A stretch of 64,000 nucleotides of DNA, taken from positions 6,624,056 to 6,688,055 of the forward strand of contig NC_067304.1 in the NCBI RefSeq assembly GCF_020740795.1, read 5' to 3'. The translations under genes and the position numbers were made by a program. The stretch is from Apus apus (taxonomy: Eukaryota; Chordata; Aves; Apodiformes; Apodidae). Shown one piece after another: positions 37,701 to 50,600 of this stretch (positions are counted from its first letter, which is position 1; each line of letters opens with the position of its first letter). The notes beneath the pieces were generated by a model. It did not search any database and had not been told where the DNA came from. It saw only the letters and a program-made list of their open reading frames with translations.

Positions 37701-40700
37701 GCCTACCTAGTTCCAAAAACAGACAGGAAATTCATCATTATGAAGAAAGATATTCAGCAACTGACTAATGCTCTACATTATGGCTGTAACAGAGCAAGAT
37801 GCTTCATATTCCAAGCCTGTCTCTTAACCACTAGCTATCCTAGCCAGCTGCACTAAGACAGAGTTTAGGAAGGGATACACGCTGCAAGAGGAAACAAACA
37901 GCTGCTGAGCAGGTTTTGAGGGCAGGTTTCCATGCAGCTCCTACCTTGCTGGGGAACTGCTGTATGATCCGTGGTGTGAACGTCACCTCCGGCACGTTCC
38001 TGTGCAGCGACACCACCACAAACAGCTCAAACAGCCGCTGCTCCTGGAGCTCGATCAAATCCCTCTCCAAAGTCTGGTAGTGAGGGTTCCTCTTGGAGGC
38101 TGACTGCATCTGCAGCAGGCACTTATGTCGACCTGAAGAAAGGAACAAACCCAAACCCAGCCTGTGGCTATTGCTGCCACACACCTAGAGGTCACAGAAG
38201 AGGACTCATCACCACCCTGAGAAGGGGGAAAAGTGATGGGTGCCTTTGTCTATCTACACTGCTGCACCTGGCGGGGCCTGGACCCCTGGGCTAGCCCCTC
38301 AAGCACGGAGCTGCTCCAGGTAGGGGAGCACCAGCCTTGCTGCAGTTCCACAAATGCCTCAAATCCTAGCATCTCCTGCTTTCCAGAGATTTCTTTCACA
38401 CATCTGGGAGTGGCACACCATGGCACAGAGGAGGGAAGCCCAGCTCCACTAGTTCAGAAGCTGCCAGGGCTCAGGCAGCTGCTCTGTAAAGCAGCGTGGG
38501 TGCTTGGGAGAGGCAGAGCCAGTTTCCTGGCCAAGAAACCTCCAGGCTGGGCTGTCCTGGCAGGCAGTACAGACTCACAAGCACAGGCACAGCACTCTGA
38601 TGTAAGAAATTCCTGTGGGCCAGGAACCGTGACACACTCTGGACACTTTGGAAACAACTCTTCAATCAGGCAGTGACTCAATCACTGTATCTCTGCAGAG
38701 ACTCTTCACTCTCCATTACACTCCTTAACACAGAAAAGTGGAACTTCACTATTTTTTAAAGTTAAGGCCTTCTGGGTGTTTCCCTCCAAATAACTGAAAC
38801 ATCCAAAAAAATTCTGTTGGTCCTTTTTGCTAGATGTTTGATTTGAGACAGGACAGAGTCACTGACAAGGGCTGCTGACCAACCATTAGGATTTCACATT
38901 CAAACTATACCAGCATGGAAACCAAGACCCCTTTTGGTCCTTCCCACACCAGATAAAACCAAGTTGGGATTTCAAGATTGTAGTTTGAACCTAAGATCAG
39001 ACTCAGGACTGTGAAACCAGACAAGAAACCAAGTGATTTCTCCCCAGAGGAAAGGGTGTTTCACAACATTATTCATATAAAATAGAACTAAGGGAAGGAA
39101 GTAGTGGGGAAATAACCCCAAGTGTTAGCAGCAAAGATGATCCAGGGACAATTTCCTGCAAGACATATTTTGGTTAAATGTGACTCTACCAACATAAAAA
39201 TTAATCTACTTCTAGCAACTGGCAGACTCATGGCATTAGACCTCAAGGGCTCAGAAGTGGCAGAAATAGAAGTGGATTTGTCACAGCAAGAGCTTCCAGC
39301 CTTGGTCATGGTGCCTCTTAGATGTCCCTTTCTCTGCCTCGCAGAAGCCGTAACTAGTCAGTGTGCTCATCCCATCAGAGCCTCGGCCAAGCGCGGTGCG
39401 GCGGGGATGGGACCGGCTCTGTGATTCACTCACTTTTTGGCTTATTTTCCGTATCACTTTCATTCCCACAGGTTTCACCTGAAACACACATAGTTTTCAC
39501 TAATTAGCCATGCAGAAGATGGACAACACCCAAAGTTGGGAGAGAAAACTTTAGACTCATCAGACCAGCATCAGTGAGGGCTGCACAGTCATCCTGCTCA
39601 AAGCATCAGTAAAGAACAGCCAGCACCAGCAAACATGCTACAAGAGTAAATTTCAAAAAGTGCAGTTGATATCAAGTCCCTGTTTCTAATACACCACCTG
39701 TAGGTCAGCTGAACACAGACAAAGAACAGAAATCTGGTGGTTATTTGATGCTGCAACAAAAGTTAACTGAGTTGCTGAACAGAAAGTACTATAAATAAAG
39801 ACAATACCATGGCTATAAAATCAGAATATCACAAGAATGTAACTTCAGAGGCACAAAAGTCATGAGTGGAGTAGTCAGAGGTAGTTATGCCAAGCAGTTC
39901 AGTACAGAATGTCGGGGTTTGTTCTGATTTTTGAAAAAGCACCTTTAACCAGTAGCGCAGCTCTTCAGGGTCAGATCACAGCAGAATCTCCCATTTTTGA
40001 CAGTGCTAAACTTGAGTTAGGTAAGTTCCCAGTCCTAGGAGTACTGAAAGCTCAACAGTTCCAGCTCCCTGACAGGGGCTTGAGCACTGTCGAGTCAGCC
40101 CAGAAGGAGCTGCAGGAGGTGGAGGTGCCTATCCTGCTCCCAGTGCCCCAGGATGCACAGGGCTGTGCCACTCAGGGGTGCAGCAAGAAGGGTGCTGGAG
40201 ACCTCCATACCTTTCCGTGGAGATGCTTCTCTCACAGCAGGGCTGAGCAACTTCACCCTCTTTTTTCCTCGCTTAGAATCAAAGATCTCCTGTATTTTTA
40301 ATACCAGCTGGAACCCAAAGCAGAAGCAGGTGTTAGTGTGGGGGTCCAGAAAAGGGTCCAGGTGCCAGCAGGGCTGCAGCCTCATCCAGCATCAACACTT
40401 AGGAAAGGCGTCAAAACTCAAGTCCTAATGCTCTCTGTTATGCCTGTCGCCCCCTCCCAGCTGCCAGGTACAATTCTGCAGGTGGCCCCTTGATTCCATA
40501 TGTCAAAGACAGTTATCACTTCATCCTGAAGAGGGATTTATGCTCAATGCAGTAAGCAGGTCAAGTTCATTCTTGTCTCCACTTAAGAATTCATTAAATG
40601 CTCCCACTGAATGTAGGAGGGTGGGGCCCAGCCCTTTGTCACCATAAATACTACATAAAAAGGAAGACATTGAGCAAGAGAACCTGTTTTTCAGCTCAAG

Positions 40701-43700
40701 CCTTTATCCCCAGCTCAGCAAAGTAGACTTAGGCTCTTTTCCTTCTCAGGTCTATTTCTCCCCATTTTCTGGGTTAGCCAGTCCTCCGAGCAAGATGAGG
40801 CTGCAAGGGAGAAAAGAGCCTGCAGCAGAAAACAGGGCTGCTTCTGCAAAATCTGTCCTCTTTCCCCTCTACCATCCAGCCCTACCTTGAGGACTTCCAT
40901 TTCTGACCTGATTTTTGTGCAGTTGAGTCATCAATGAAAGATACTGGGTGTGTTTAAGACAGATATGTGATTCTTAAGCAATAATGAGTTTTTTCTTTTT
41001 AGATTCCAATTCTTTTCTCAATCTCTCCGGCACTCTTGGCTCAAATCCTTGTGAGCAAAAAGAGTAAAGTCTGCTTCCTGCATGTAAATTGTTACCAGAT
41101 TTTTGGAATACATTTGCTTTTGGAGCATGTTTTGGTTTTCCTCTCCAAATGAAAGACACTCTCCATCACAGCATTTTTATAATCTTGCCGTCTCCTTCCC
41201 AATTTTCCAGGCCTACAGTTTGTTTAAAAAGGTCACTTGTCCACAGGCACAGCAGTGCTAACTAGCATTCACCTGCCAGACACAGCACTCCTTGACCACT
41301 TACAAAGCACTTAGAAGGTGCTGGACAAAGCAGCAAGCATTTGAAATGCCATGCAAGAAGTAACGTTTAATGCTTAAACCTCACCCAGGGCAAGTTCTTT
41401 CTCCTGCTAGCAGCCTCTACTGCTCGGAACAGCTTCCACTCTGTCAGTGTGACAGGCAAGGTAGTGTCCTTCACCACTTTCCCTTGGAAACTTGTCTGGG
41501 AAGGCTTTAGCTCAAGAGTCTTGCGACTAAGGAAGGGAGGTTTTGGGGGAGGCTAGAAAACAGAACCAGAAGAAATGGTTAAGCATGGGATTAAGCTTTG
41601 GTCCAAGCTCAGAGTCAGTGGAGTTGCATTACAAATAACAAAATTCCTGCAGCCTCCTGTTCTACCAAGCTCTCCATCCCACCCCCACTTAACATGCTGA
41701 CGTATCTCATCAACACTCCCTTGTTCCTACTCTTCTGCTCATTAGCAGCCTAATCAAGTGCCACTGCCATTGCTGTTCATTATCATTTACATTAATAACA
41801 ATCAATAAAAAATAAGGAAGACCAATGATGTGACAGTGGGGAATGTGGGGTCCGGGTGGAGCACAAGACAGGGCCCTTGTGACTCTCTGTAAACCTGTGA
41901 CACTTCAATCCCCTCACCCTACCTTGGGAGCCCTACTGGTGTTCCGGGAGGGTGGTAGCTTCCAGACAGATGGGACCTTCCACAGGGGCAAGGGCAATGC
42001 TCTAATATCTTCATAGGGGTTCTCTTTTGCAGGACCTAAAAAAAGCATTGGATGGGGGATTTATGAAAGGACCAAGTCCTGCAATCTTGCAATGGATGTA
42101 AGCAGGGATTGTGTGCAATTGTCTGCCAAGCTTTAACAGGGTCTGAGAGAGACCTGCTTTAAGATGGATTAGGTTCCCACCACTCAAATATCCTTCTAAC
42201 CCAGTATCGTCAACTTGGCAAACTGTACACAGACTCAGCAAAACAAAGCACTTCTACCACTACACAGAAAGGAGCTCTATTGCAAAGCAGGTAATTTTGT
42301 CAGTGTTCACACTGATCTCTGTGCAACACTTGAACAAAGCATCTGAAAAGCTAATAAAGAAATCAGTTTAGCACAGGCCAACTCTAGGGACCTTCCATGA
42401 CATCTGAAACCAGGCTGTTCACATGCAGACAGTTACTAACATCAACAGAAAACCTCAGATGGCAGAGACCTTAAAAGTCAGAGAGCTGGAAAGGGCCTCA
42501 AAGCATTCTCATCTTCATTCCTCCCTCCCCAGCAAATTTACTACCCTAATATAAACTGAGTATACCCCCCAGAAACACAGGCACATACAGATAATGTCCT
42601 CGTAGATGTTGTCTTCTGACTGTGTGTAGACGAGCCTGGATCCTGTAGTGCCATTTGTCTCTTCTCGCAGCCTGTGGGAGTTGCTGGTTGCCATCTGGTT
42701 GCGGAAGCCCTGGATGTCCTCAAACTCAAAAGATTTCCTAGAGGAAAACCAGTGTAACTTCTTCTAAAGGCAGCTGCAAGTACCAGTGAGTTGCTGTCTC
42801 CAGTCCACACAGAGCATGGTCTTCCCTGGGTTCATGAAGTGCATGGATGCTCCACTCTGTACTCCCTGATTTCCAAGTGCTGAGGTTGAATCCCAGCCAG
42901 CAGCTCAGCCCCACACAGCTACTCACTCCCCCAGTGGGATGGGGAAGAGAATCAGCAGGGTAAAAGTGAGAAAATGCAGGGGTTGAGGTAAAGACAGTTA
43001 AACAGGCAAAGCAAAAGCTGCACACACAAGCAAAACCAAATCAGGGATTTCTTCACTACTGCCCATCAGCAGGCAGGTGCTCGGCCATCTCCAGGAATGC
43101 TGGGCTCTGTCATGGCTAACAGTGACTTGGGAAGACAAACACTCCAAATGTCCCCCCTTCCTCCTTCTTTCCCCAATTGTTATTGCCAAACACAACATCA
43201 TATAGCCTGGGATATCCCTTTATTCAGCTGGGTTCAGCTGTGGCCCCTCCCAGCTCCTTCTGCCCCTCAGCCTGCTTGCTGGTGGGTAGTGTGAGAAGCA
43301 GAAAAGGCCTTGACACTGTGTCAGCCCTGCTCAGCAGCAACAAAAACATTACTGTATTATCAATACCATTTTCATCACAAACACAAAACAGCACCATACA
43401 AGCCACTATGAAGAAAATTAACTCCGTCCTAGCTAAAAACCAGCACACCAAGCAAGTCCTGCTCACTCTGGGAGATTTTTAAATTAAAAATTAAGTTGGA
43501 GGCTCCGTGGCCAAGCACACTCCAAGCAGGTATGGTGAGTCCCATCCTGTCACAGAGGCAAGAACCCAAAACACATTTTACAGACTAAGCTCTTGCAACA
43601 GTGCTCAGAATTAGGGCACTCATTTCTACTGGACCTCTCCTACTGCCCATGCTAAAGGTGTTACCACATTTGTGAGTTTGCATTTTTCATGCAGTTGGCC

Positions 43701-45221
43701 TCCATCTTAAAATTACAGCACAGAGGTCATAAAGGAGCTGGCAGTGATTTTGTCCATCATCATAACACTTGTTGCTGCACGCTGCCACAGTGAAAGGAGT
43801 TTTCAGGAGTCCTAGCCACATCTCCACCTATAAAATCCACACGTCCTCTAGCACAGCTGCCCAAAGCAACTCAACTGCAAGAAGAACTAGCACTAAGCTT
43901 ACTCAGAGGTTTCTTACTCTGTAACAGGGAGCTATGTATAGGAAAGGGGGAAGAACAGCCAAACCTACTGCAACAGAGGCATCCCTAGCTGACAGCTGCC
44001 AACTACAAGACAATCTTTCAGTCATAGGAAAGCTGGAACACTTAGCAGCCATTCAGCTCCAAGAGAAAGCTATTCTGTCATACACAAATTGCATCTGAGG
44101 ACAAGCTCAGGGCAAGATGCAGGCAGCACTCTACCTGGAGCTAGCTTATTGTCACTCAACTCTGTTTTAACATGTGGGACTGACATTTTTTGCAGCTTTT
44201 AGCTTTCTGTGCAAGATTATCAGCAGCAAAAGCAGCACATATGCAATGCTAGAAAGGGGATACTTTCATCCAGAAATATCCTCTTCCCATCAACAGAGGC
44301 ACCACCAGTATTAGCAGCTCCACAAGGATGTCATGGCAAGCAGGCTGTTTAAACCCACCTAGAAACTGATTTAAGGAAACAGGTTTCAGACATGAGAGAT
44401 GAATCGATGTACCTCTGAGTTCTCCCTCGGATCCTCCTGCCGGCCATTCTCTTCTCAGGATTGTTGGAGGATGACACCGTGTCTCCTCCATGCTGTTTTT
44501 GCAGGGGAGCTTCCCTGGTAGCACTGGCATCACTACAGCTACTAGCACCCTTTTCTGCAAGATAGCGGAAGGTCCTACGGGGCTTGGGTGGTGGGACAGC
44601 AGCTGGATCTTCCTCTTGCCCCTCAGCCTCAGAGTAAATGTTTTCCAAGTTCCTCTCTGTCCTGCAGAGAGAGTGCACTCCTTTGATTTTAAGTTCTCTT
44701 TCTGTGGAACTAGAGTTCCCTTGCTTCCTCTGAAGGTTCAAGGGAATTGCTGGGGCTTTGCCAGGCAGAAGGGGATCTACTCTTCTCCGTGGAGCTTGTG
44801 AGGTATAGAAGTTCCCTGGGGGCAGTGCTACCCCTGGGTCCTGGGAGCCTGCCAGCCACTCTCCTTTCTCCTTGGCTTGGGAAGCTGGGCTGCATGCACA
44901 GAGCTTGGGGTCACCATGGTCATCAGTGTGCAAACAGCTCTGTGCATCTTCCCTGAAGTCCAAACCCAAACTCTTTGGATCTTTGCAGCCAGTCTTTCTG
45001 CCCTTTTCTGTATGCTCTGGCTTCACTTTGGGTAGAGCATCACAGCTGGGATCATACTTTACTCCAAAGTCCTTCAGCTGCTGTTTCTCTTTGCTGGAGC
45101 ACCCTTGTGTCCTCCCTTCCCACTGAGAGATCTTCTGTTTGATGTTGCGGCAGTGGCTCCGGGAGAGGGTCTGCACAGCAGAGCGGGAGAAGCTGCTGTC
45201 TGCTGACCCTGCTGGGTGCAT
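31755..45221 (-). CDS. DENND2C: DENND2C, 18 coding exons, complete
   Basis: DENN-domain guanine-nucleotide exchange factor; the DENND2 family activates Rab9-type GTPases on membranes. Coding exons: 45221-44413, 42737-42589, 42035-41923, 41552-41385, 40307-40211, 39478-39434, 38132-37945, 37066-36957, 36438-36369, 36012-35935, 35519-35379, 35260-35112, 34661-34484, 34149-34108, 33159-33054, 32733-32494, 32159-32073, 31786-31755. All junctions keep phase and give 933 aa (human 928). The N-terminal 270 residues are divergent but keep QTLSRSHCRNIKQKISQWEG and PPGNFYTSQ. uDENN begins near 480, cDENN covers about 657-765 and dDENN about 816-895; the C-terminus is SKMKFLQKR. Position between BCAS2 and AMPD1 supports DENND2C over DENND2A or DENND2D. 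The start at 45221 (HPAGSADSSFSRS) is the first in-frame ATG in the exon. Confidence 0.95.
32494..32733 (-). CDS. DENND2C: DENND2C exon 16, dDENN
   Basis: 80 residues with SLVSEAFVQFFVEIIGHYSL and HFLHFFMETQMFAGFIQDRE, the dDENN helices. Split Gly codons at both ends join exons 15 and 17. Confidence 0.94.
34484..35260 (-). CDS. DENND2C: DENND2C exons 12-13, central cDENN
   Basis: Exons 35260-35112 and 34661-34484 carry the most conserved DENN sequence: SLLLERRVIFVADNL, then CGHAAVATLYPFTWQHTYIP and the DIVCSPTPFLIGILSCS segment. The next exon (34149-34108) is a 42-base exon coding VLIVDLCADKFLQE. Confidence 0.94.
35052..35105 (-). mobile_element. CR1 LINE 3' tail, severely truncated
   Basis: The minus strand reads CAGGTCCCTTCCAACCCAAA and CCATTCTATGATTC, the avian CR1 3' terminus. 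It is in DENND2C intron 12, in the same orientation as the gene, and starts only about 7 bases after the exon 12 donor. Confidence 0.9.
37945..38132 (-). CDS. DENND2C: DENND2C exon 7, start of the DENN module
   Basis: Codes residues 462-523 including QEQRLFELFVVVSLHRN, the first strand of the uDENN part. It is preceded by a 45-base exon (39478-39434) and followed by exon 8 ending in CFPDPKDWFPTSDLK. Confidence 0.93.
44413..45221 (-). CDS. DENND2C: DENND2C first coding exon
   Basis: 809 bases coding residues 1-269, a low-conservation region rich in Ser, Lys and Glu that keeps a few family islands (SRSHCRNIKQKISQWEG, ENIYSEAEGQE, PKPRRTFRYL). The acceptor is at 45378-45379 (TTTTTATCTGCAG), so 45222-45377 is 5'UTR in the same exon. 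Confidence 0.92.
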
Positions 45222-45377
45222 GGCAAGTGCCAACGTGCTTACAAACACCCCATCTCCAGCTGTGTCCACGTCCACCCGTGTCCCACACACAGCAAGCTGG
45301 CATGAGATTCCACAGTACCCAGTGGTGTCCAAAAGCCCTCGGGTGTCAGCTCTGCAAGGACTGCCTGCCAGCACGAC
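45222..45377 (-). other. DENND2C: DENND2C 5'UTR part of the first coding exon, with an overlapping upstream ORF
   Basis: Lies between the TTTTTATCTGCAG acceptor and the start codon. It has an out-of-frame ATG at 45303 opening an 83-codon frame that runs past the main start to 45052. Its Kozak context (CTC ATG C) is weak, so leaky scanning is expected. Confidence 0.6.
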
Positions 45378-48300
45378 CTGCAGATAAAAAGAAGACAAGA
45401 CCCATCAGCTGCACTCCAGCCACACACCTCTGGAAACTCCCAGCTACTCTCTGGCGATTGCAGGAGAACATTCCTCCCCGCATGACCTGTTCAAGACTGG
45501 TGTCCAGGGCGTGCTTGCCACAAAGCCCATTTCTGTAGCACACATCTGGGCAGGCTAACAAAGGAAGCAGAGGTCTCACTGGCTTAAAGAACAAAGAAAA
45601 CAGCACAACAGGAACAAAACAAAGCCAGGGATCCCAAGGGTCCAAACTCAAGGAAATTATCTAATGGTACAGGAACACAGCATCCCAGTCTGTCTGCAGC
45701 AGAGCTCTCAGCCAGCCCCTCTGCTGCTTGTGCCCAGGCAGGGCAGTGGGGGAAGCTGCCAGGGTGCCCTTGAGGCTGTGGGGGAAACAGCAGCCCCCCT
45801 CAGGCCAGAGCAAAGGGCAGGTAAGGCAGAGCATGCAGAAGAGGGCAGCTGAGCCCCACGCAGAGGGGCAGAGAATGAGCAGGACGAGGCTGAGGATGAT
45901 GCAGAACAGACAAAGCAGTGACCCACAGCTTCGTGGGCCAGGCCTCTGCACACTCAGAGGGCTCTGGGCAGCAAGGGCCTCTGCCTGCTCCTGTTAATAG
46001 GTGTTGTTTCCAAAACATCCTGAGCCAGAGCAAAGCCATCCTTCCTCAACCCCTGTCTGCACAGCCCTGATTAGCAGACAGGAAAGCAACTTTCCCCTTT
46101 CCCATGCCATTGCAACGACTTCGCAGCAGCCACACTCCGGGCCACTCCTGATGCACAAGTTAGCAAAGCAGCAAAGGCTCTGGTGGGGAAGCCAGGCCAG
46201 GAAAGGGGAGAAACACCCTCCCATCAGACTCTACAGCTTCAGGCCAGGCACCTTTACTCCCTGCCAGGTCTTCAAACTTGGGATCACTGGATGCAGAACT
46301 TGCACACAGACAGGCCCCCAAAGGACCTTGCAGTGTGAAGCAATGGGCTTATTCACAGGACTAAGCACTTCAAGGCCAGCTTGTGTATTCGTGGAGCAAA
46401 CCACTGCACAGAGCAGACTGAGTAGCTCTGCTCAGCTTTCTAGTTGAGTCCATCTTCAGAGTGTGCAGGTTGACTGTGCTCAGGCAGGTCAGGTCTGCTA
46501 GCTGCCACAGCCCCACATCCTACAACTCACACTGATAAGGGTGCAACAAAAAGTGCATTGGCTGCAGCTTCCTCAGCCAGCCAGCCTCTGCTTCCTGATA
46601 CAGAGCTGCGGCCAAAGTCAGCCTAACGCTCCTGACCCCTCCTAGTGTCCACATCAGTGCTTCCATGAGGCACAATCAGCAGCTGAGAAACACAGCAGAG
46701 CAGCTCAGGTACGCTTGCAGTGCTGCCTCTGGTTCTGCTCACTGATGACAGCCCAGGGTTCAAGGAGTTCATCCTGTGCTCAAGCAATTACCTGACTCTA
46801 GCATCCAGAGCTACATTAGACCCACACGCAGAAACACGATTCACACTGAGATTATTTCCTCTCCATTAGCATAAACCTACCAAGTAATATTACTGCTTCA
46901 GCCAGTGAAACTCCACCACTGGTCGGAGAAGCAATAAGCAGTGTTAGGGGAAACAATAAGCTCCACTCACTTAAGGAACTGGGTTGTTTTGAGTGCAACA
47001 GCAAAGGTCTTTCCAAGGCATGACATTGATGTTTGAACCCCCAGATACAAATAGAAACACATGGCTTCTGGCTCATCTTCAACAGACAGGAGAGCACGAG
47101 ACAAAAGCACCTGATGTCCTCTCCTGCTCAGTGCCGCTTCGCTAGCCACAGCATCTTCCAAAATGACCAGTGAAGGAAAAGAATGCAGTTCTTCTCCTGT
47201 TCAGGCTTGCAAGGCAGATGGCTGCTATTAAGGACTAAGTATTTAATCAAAGTTCATCACGTGAGCCAGCTAAAGGGTAAAGACTGATTTTTGGTGAAGA
47301 AAGAGCAGGCTGGGGTCGTCTGATCTAAGTAACCTTCAGATGCAGACTGTGATAGGCCAAAACACAGCTTAGGGTCATAGAACTGGTAGAGATCACCAGA
47401 GTCAGGCAGCCTGCACTTGAACCTCAGGGACCACAGAACCACCGCTTTCACAAACTAACTACAGTTAACATGACTGCTTCCCTCCTGATCTCCCCTTCCA
47501 AACTCCTTCTGTGGCTCCAGTATTGCTGCAGATGCCAAATTTATCATCCCTACTGCATTACTACTTAAAGCAATTCAGCATAGTCAAGAGTATGGAATAA
47601 TTTCATTGAAAGCAAAGAGAAATTAAGTCATTCCTAGGCAAAGTATCACACTTTTCTCCCAAAAGACTGCCCCTCTGATCCATGCTGTTTGAAGACAGCT
47701 TTTGTATCTTTATTCAAAGCAGAATGAGGCACTTTCATACCATGTGATAGGTAGCCCTGACTCTTTTTCCAGTTCTGAAAGCCAGAGAGCACACTAAATA
47801 TTTTCCATGCAAAGTCTCAAGACAATTCTGTTTCCTGAAACCACATGCTCAAGGAGAGAATGCTGCAGTGCTGCTCAAGAATAAAATACTCTTTGATACT
47901 GAGGTCAAGCACTGCAGGTGCTGCTGATATTCCACAACTCCCATTACCACACTCACACTAGCAGCTGATGAGCTAAACAGAGGCACTAAGACACCACCTC
48001 ACCTTGTCCTGCTGCGCAACACGCATGGGAACACACAAATCACTGACTTGGCAATCCCTGCAGTTCTGAAGCAATCTTTCACTCCTTTTACAAGAGCTGT
48101 GCAGTTCTAAACCACCCAAGAGACTGCCTTGCTACCAAGCTTCCTGTGTTGGTAGCCAAATAAAAGCCAGTTTCTGGTTTTCTGAAGTCTAGGGAAGCTG
48201 TCAGCTCAGCCCTGAAGAGATATATGGGAAGAGCCAGCACAGCAGCAAGGACCCCTTCCAGACTTCTCAGCTGCTCCCATTCTGTTCTGCTCCAGAACAC

Positions 48301-50225
48301 ACCTGAAGCTTTTTTGAACAAAACTCTGCCATGCTGATGCCCGAAGGAGGAGGCAGTACCAAAAACCAGTTTTTATAACAAAACAAGTAACACTTCAGGA
48401 ATGCAGTATGCTTAGTCATTCCCATCTCAATGCAAAGCACCTCCAGTTACTAACTCGTTCAAAGCTTCGGCACATCATGCTGAGGAATGGAGTTCCACCT
48501 CATCAGATACCTGGCCATATAGAGCACAGGCCCTGGAAACAGTAAATCTTAGTTACATGGCAAAAGGAGTTTTAAGTCTGACCTCTGCCACGGGTCTGAA
48601 CTTACAAGGAAGATATATCTGGATCTTTCAACTTTCAATCTTTTTCTGAAGTGACGAAATTCAGCTTCTTGAAAGTAAGTTTTTACTCATGCTAAAAAAA
48701 CCCCAAACCACTTTAAACAAGGCTTTTACACCAGAGGACACACAAACAGAACCCACAATGCAGTATTTTTAAAGCTGTGGTTTTTTAACCTGACTCACAG
48801 AATCTGAATGCTCAGGCTAGCTGTACTGAAAACAGCAGTTGACTTGGGACACACCACAGGCTGTCTGCATGCCCCAGGAATGCTGCAGCTTCACAGCCAG
48901 TGGGTACAGATGAAAAGCCAAACTCAAGAGTTATCTGGGAGCTGTTTCTTACTGAAACTGTCAGAGGTGAGGTTCCAGGCTCTCCCCAGGGCTGACATCA
49001 CCATAAAGCCACGACCACCTTTATATTACAAGGGCCACTGCAGACAGGCAGTGTGCGGCCACACCAACTGGCCTCAGCAGCTTCCCCAAGAGGTTCAGAG
49101 GGTGCAGAAGAAGGTCACCCCAGAAAACTTATCAGACACACATCCAGATAACATGTTTCCAGAGCTACAGGGAACAAAATACACCCATATTGGAAAACTG
49201 TAACTGACAGATGGAGACAGCAGAAACTACAAGCATCATGGCCCAAATACACATTTCTAGGGGCTTTTTTTCCCCACAACGTCTCTTCTACTTTTCTTCT
49301 GTCATGAGATCTGAAGCAGGTCCCAGATGTCAAAAGAGCTCCCAACACTGCTAAAGCTCAATTACAGTCATGGTAGTCAGCTGCCCGCTCAGACAGGCTG
49401 CCTTCAAACATGGCAACTGGAACAGAAGGGTCTATACTGTGAACTGGGAAAGGCAAGGGGAGACTGGTCCAGCATATGGGCTCACATCAGGCCTACAGCC
49501 CATACCCCAGGACAGCAGTGCCAGAAAGGACCTCTGAAACTACCCAGGCCTGCACATCTCAGCGCAACAAAGCATGAGTAACCGGCACTACCTAAACCAC
49601 CACAGCCCCTGGACAAATAACTGGCCCTAAATAAACCCTATACAGAATCACAGGGTGGCTGAGGTAGGAGAGGACCTCTGGAGGTCCCCTTTCCTAATCT
49701 CCTGCTCAAGCAGGGCCAGCTACAGCAGGCCACTCAGGGCCATATCCAGACAGCGTCTGAGGATCTCCAAGGAGGGAGACTCCACAACCTCCCTGGGCAA
49801 CCTGTGGCGATGCTCTGTCACCCTCAGAGTGAGAAAGTGTTTCCTGATGTTCGGAGGGAACCTCCCATGTGCCCATGGCCTCTGGTCCCGTCACTGGGCA
49901 CCACTGGGAAGAGCCTGGCTGGGTCCCCCTGCGATCAGCCCCCTGCCTGGTCCAGGGGCCGGACACCGGGCGGTGACCCAGCCCCAGCAGCCGGTGGCTT
50001 GACCAGACGCCTGTTCCCCGTGGGCTCAGCTCCTGTTCGCTCATTCCCTCCGCCCCACGGGGCAAACGGCCCCGCGGCCGCTCTCCCGCCTGCCGGGAAG
50101 CAGGTGGCGGGCGCCCTGCGGGCAGGGCTGCCGGCCCCCCCACAGGCCCCAGAGAGCTCCGCGGGACACGGCACCGCTCACCCCCGCGCCCAGGGCCGGG
50201 AAACGCCTCCGCAGCGCCTCCTTAC
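45378..50225 (-). other. DENND2C: DENND2C intron 1 (probable)
   Basis: 4.8 kb between the probable non-coding exon and the first coding exon. It contains a CR1 fragment near 49643-49945 and otherwise short chance frames. No other gene is recognised. Confidence 0.6.
49643..49945 (-). mobile_element. CR1 LINE 3' fragment
   Basis: Reverse-complement CR1 3' region, recognisable by GGGCAACCTGTGG, CTCCACAACCTCCCTGGGCA and CACTGGGCACCACTGG, ending at CAGAATCACAGGGTGGCTG. It is 5'-truncated, lies in DENND2C intron 1 in the gene's orientation, and borders the CpG island. Confidence 0.88.
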
Positions 50226-50520
50226 CGGATCCCGGGAGCAGCTCGATCCTGGGCTCTCCAGCAGCACCCGGGCCCGGCTCCGCCGCCAGCGCGTCCGCCC
50301 AGCGGCCCCACGCCCGCCCGTGACCCCGCGGGAGGCCCCAGGCGCCCCCCGCCCGGCCCGCCCCGCTCCAACCGGTGCCGCCCCCAGCCCGCCCCGCTCC
50401 CTCCCCCCGCCCCGCCCCACCCGGCCCGGCCGCGCTCTCCGGACGCTGGGCCCGTGGGCTGCCGCGCCCGCCAGGCCAGCGGCGGGTGACACAGCGCGCA
50501 CGTTGCTGCTCACAGACGAT
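49900..50520 (-). promoter_or_regulatory. DENND2C: DENND2C CpG-island promoter and probable non-coding exon 1
   Basis: A CpG-dense block with many GC boxes and no TATA box. A good donor on the minus strand (GTAAGG, exon end 50226) can end a non-coding first exon; I find no ATG on the minus strand from 50226 to 50520. The exon start is not determined. The island touches the AMPD1 3'UTR. Confidence 0.6.
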
Positions 50521-50526
50521 TTTACT
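50521..50526 (-). terminator. AMPD1: Candidate AMPD1 poly(A) signal AGTAAA
   Basis: TTTACT on the plus strand reads AGTAAA, a known variant hexamer, about 75 bases after the AMPD1 stop. I see no AATAAA between the stop and the DENND2C island. Cleavage near 50500 would fall inside the DENND2C promoter region. Confidence 0.5.
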
Positions 50527-50600
50527 GCGCGGCCGCCGCGGCCCCGAGCTCCCCCAGCCCCCGCTCCGAGCGGCCCCGGCCCCGCTGCCCGCCCGCACTC

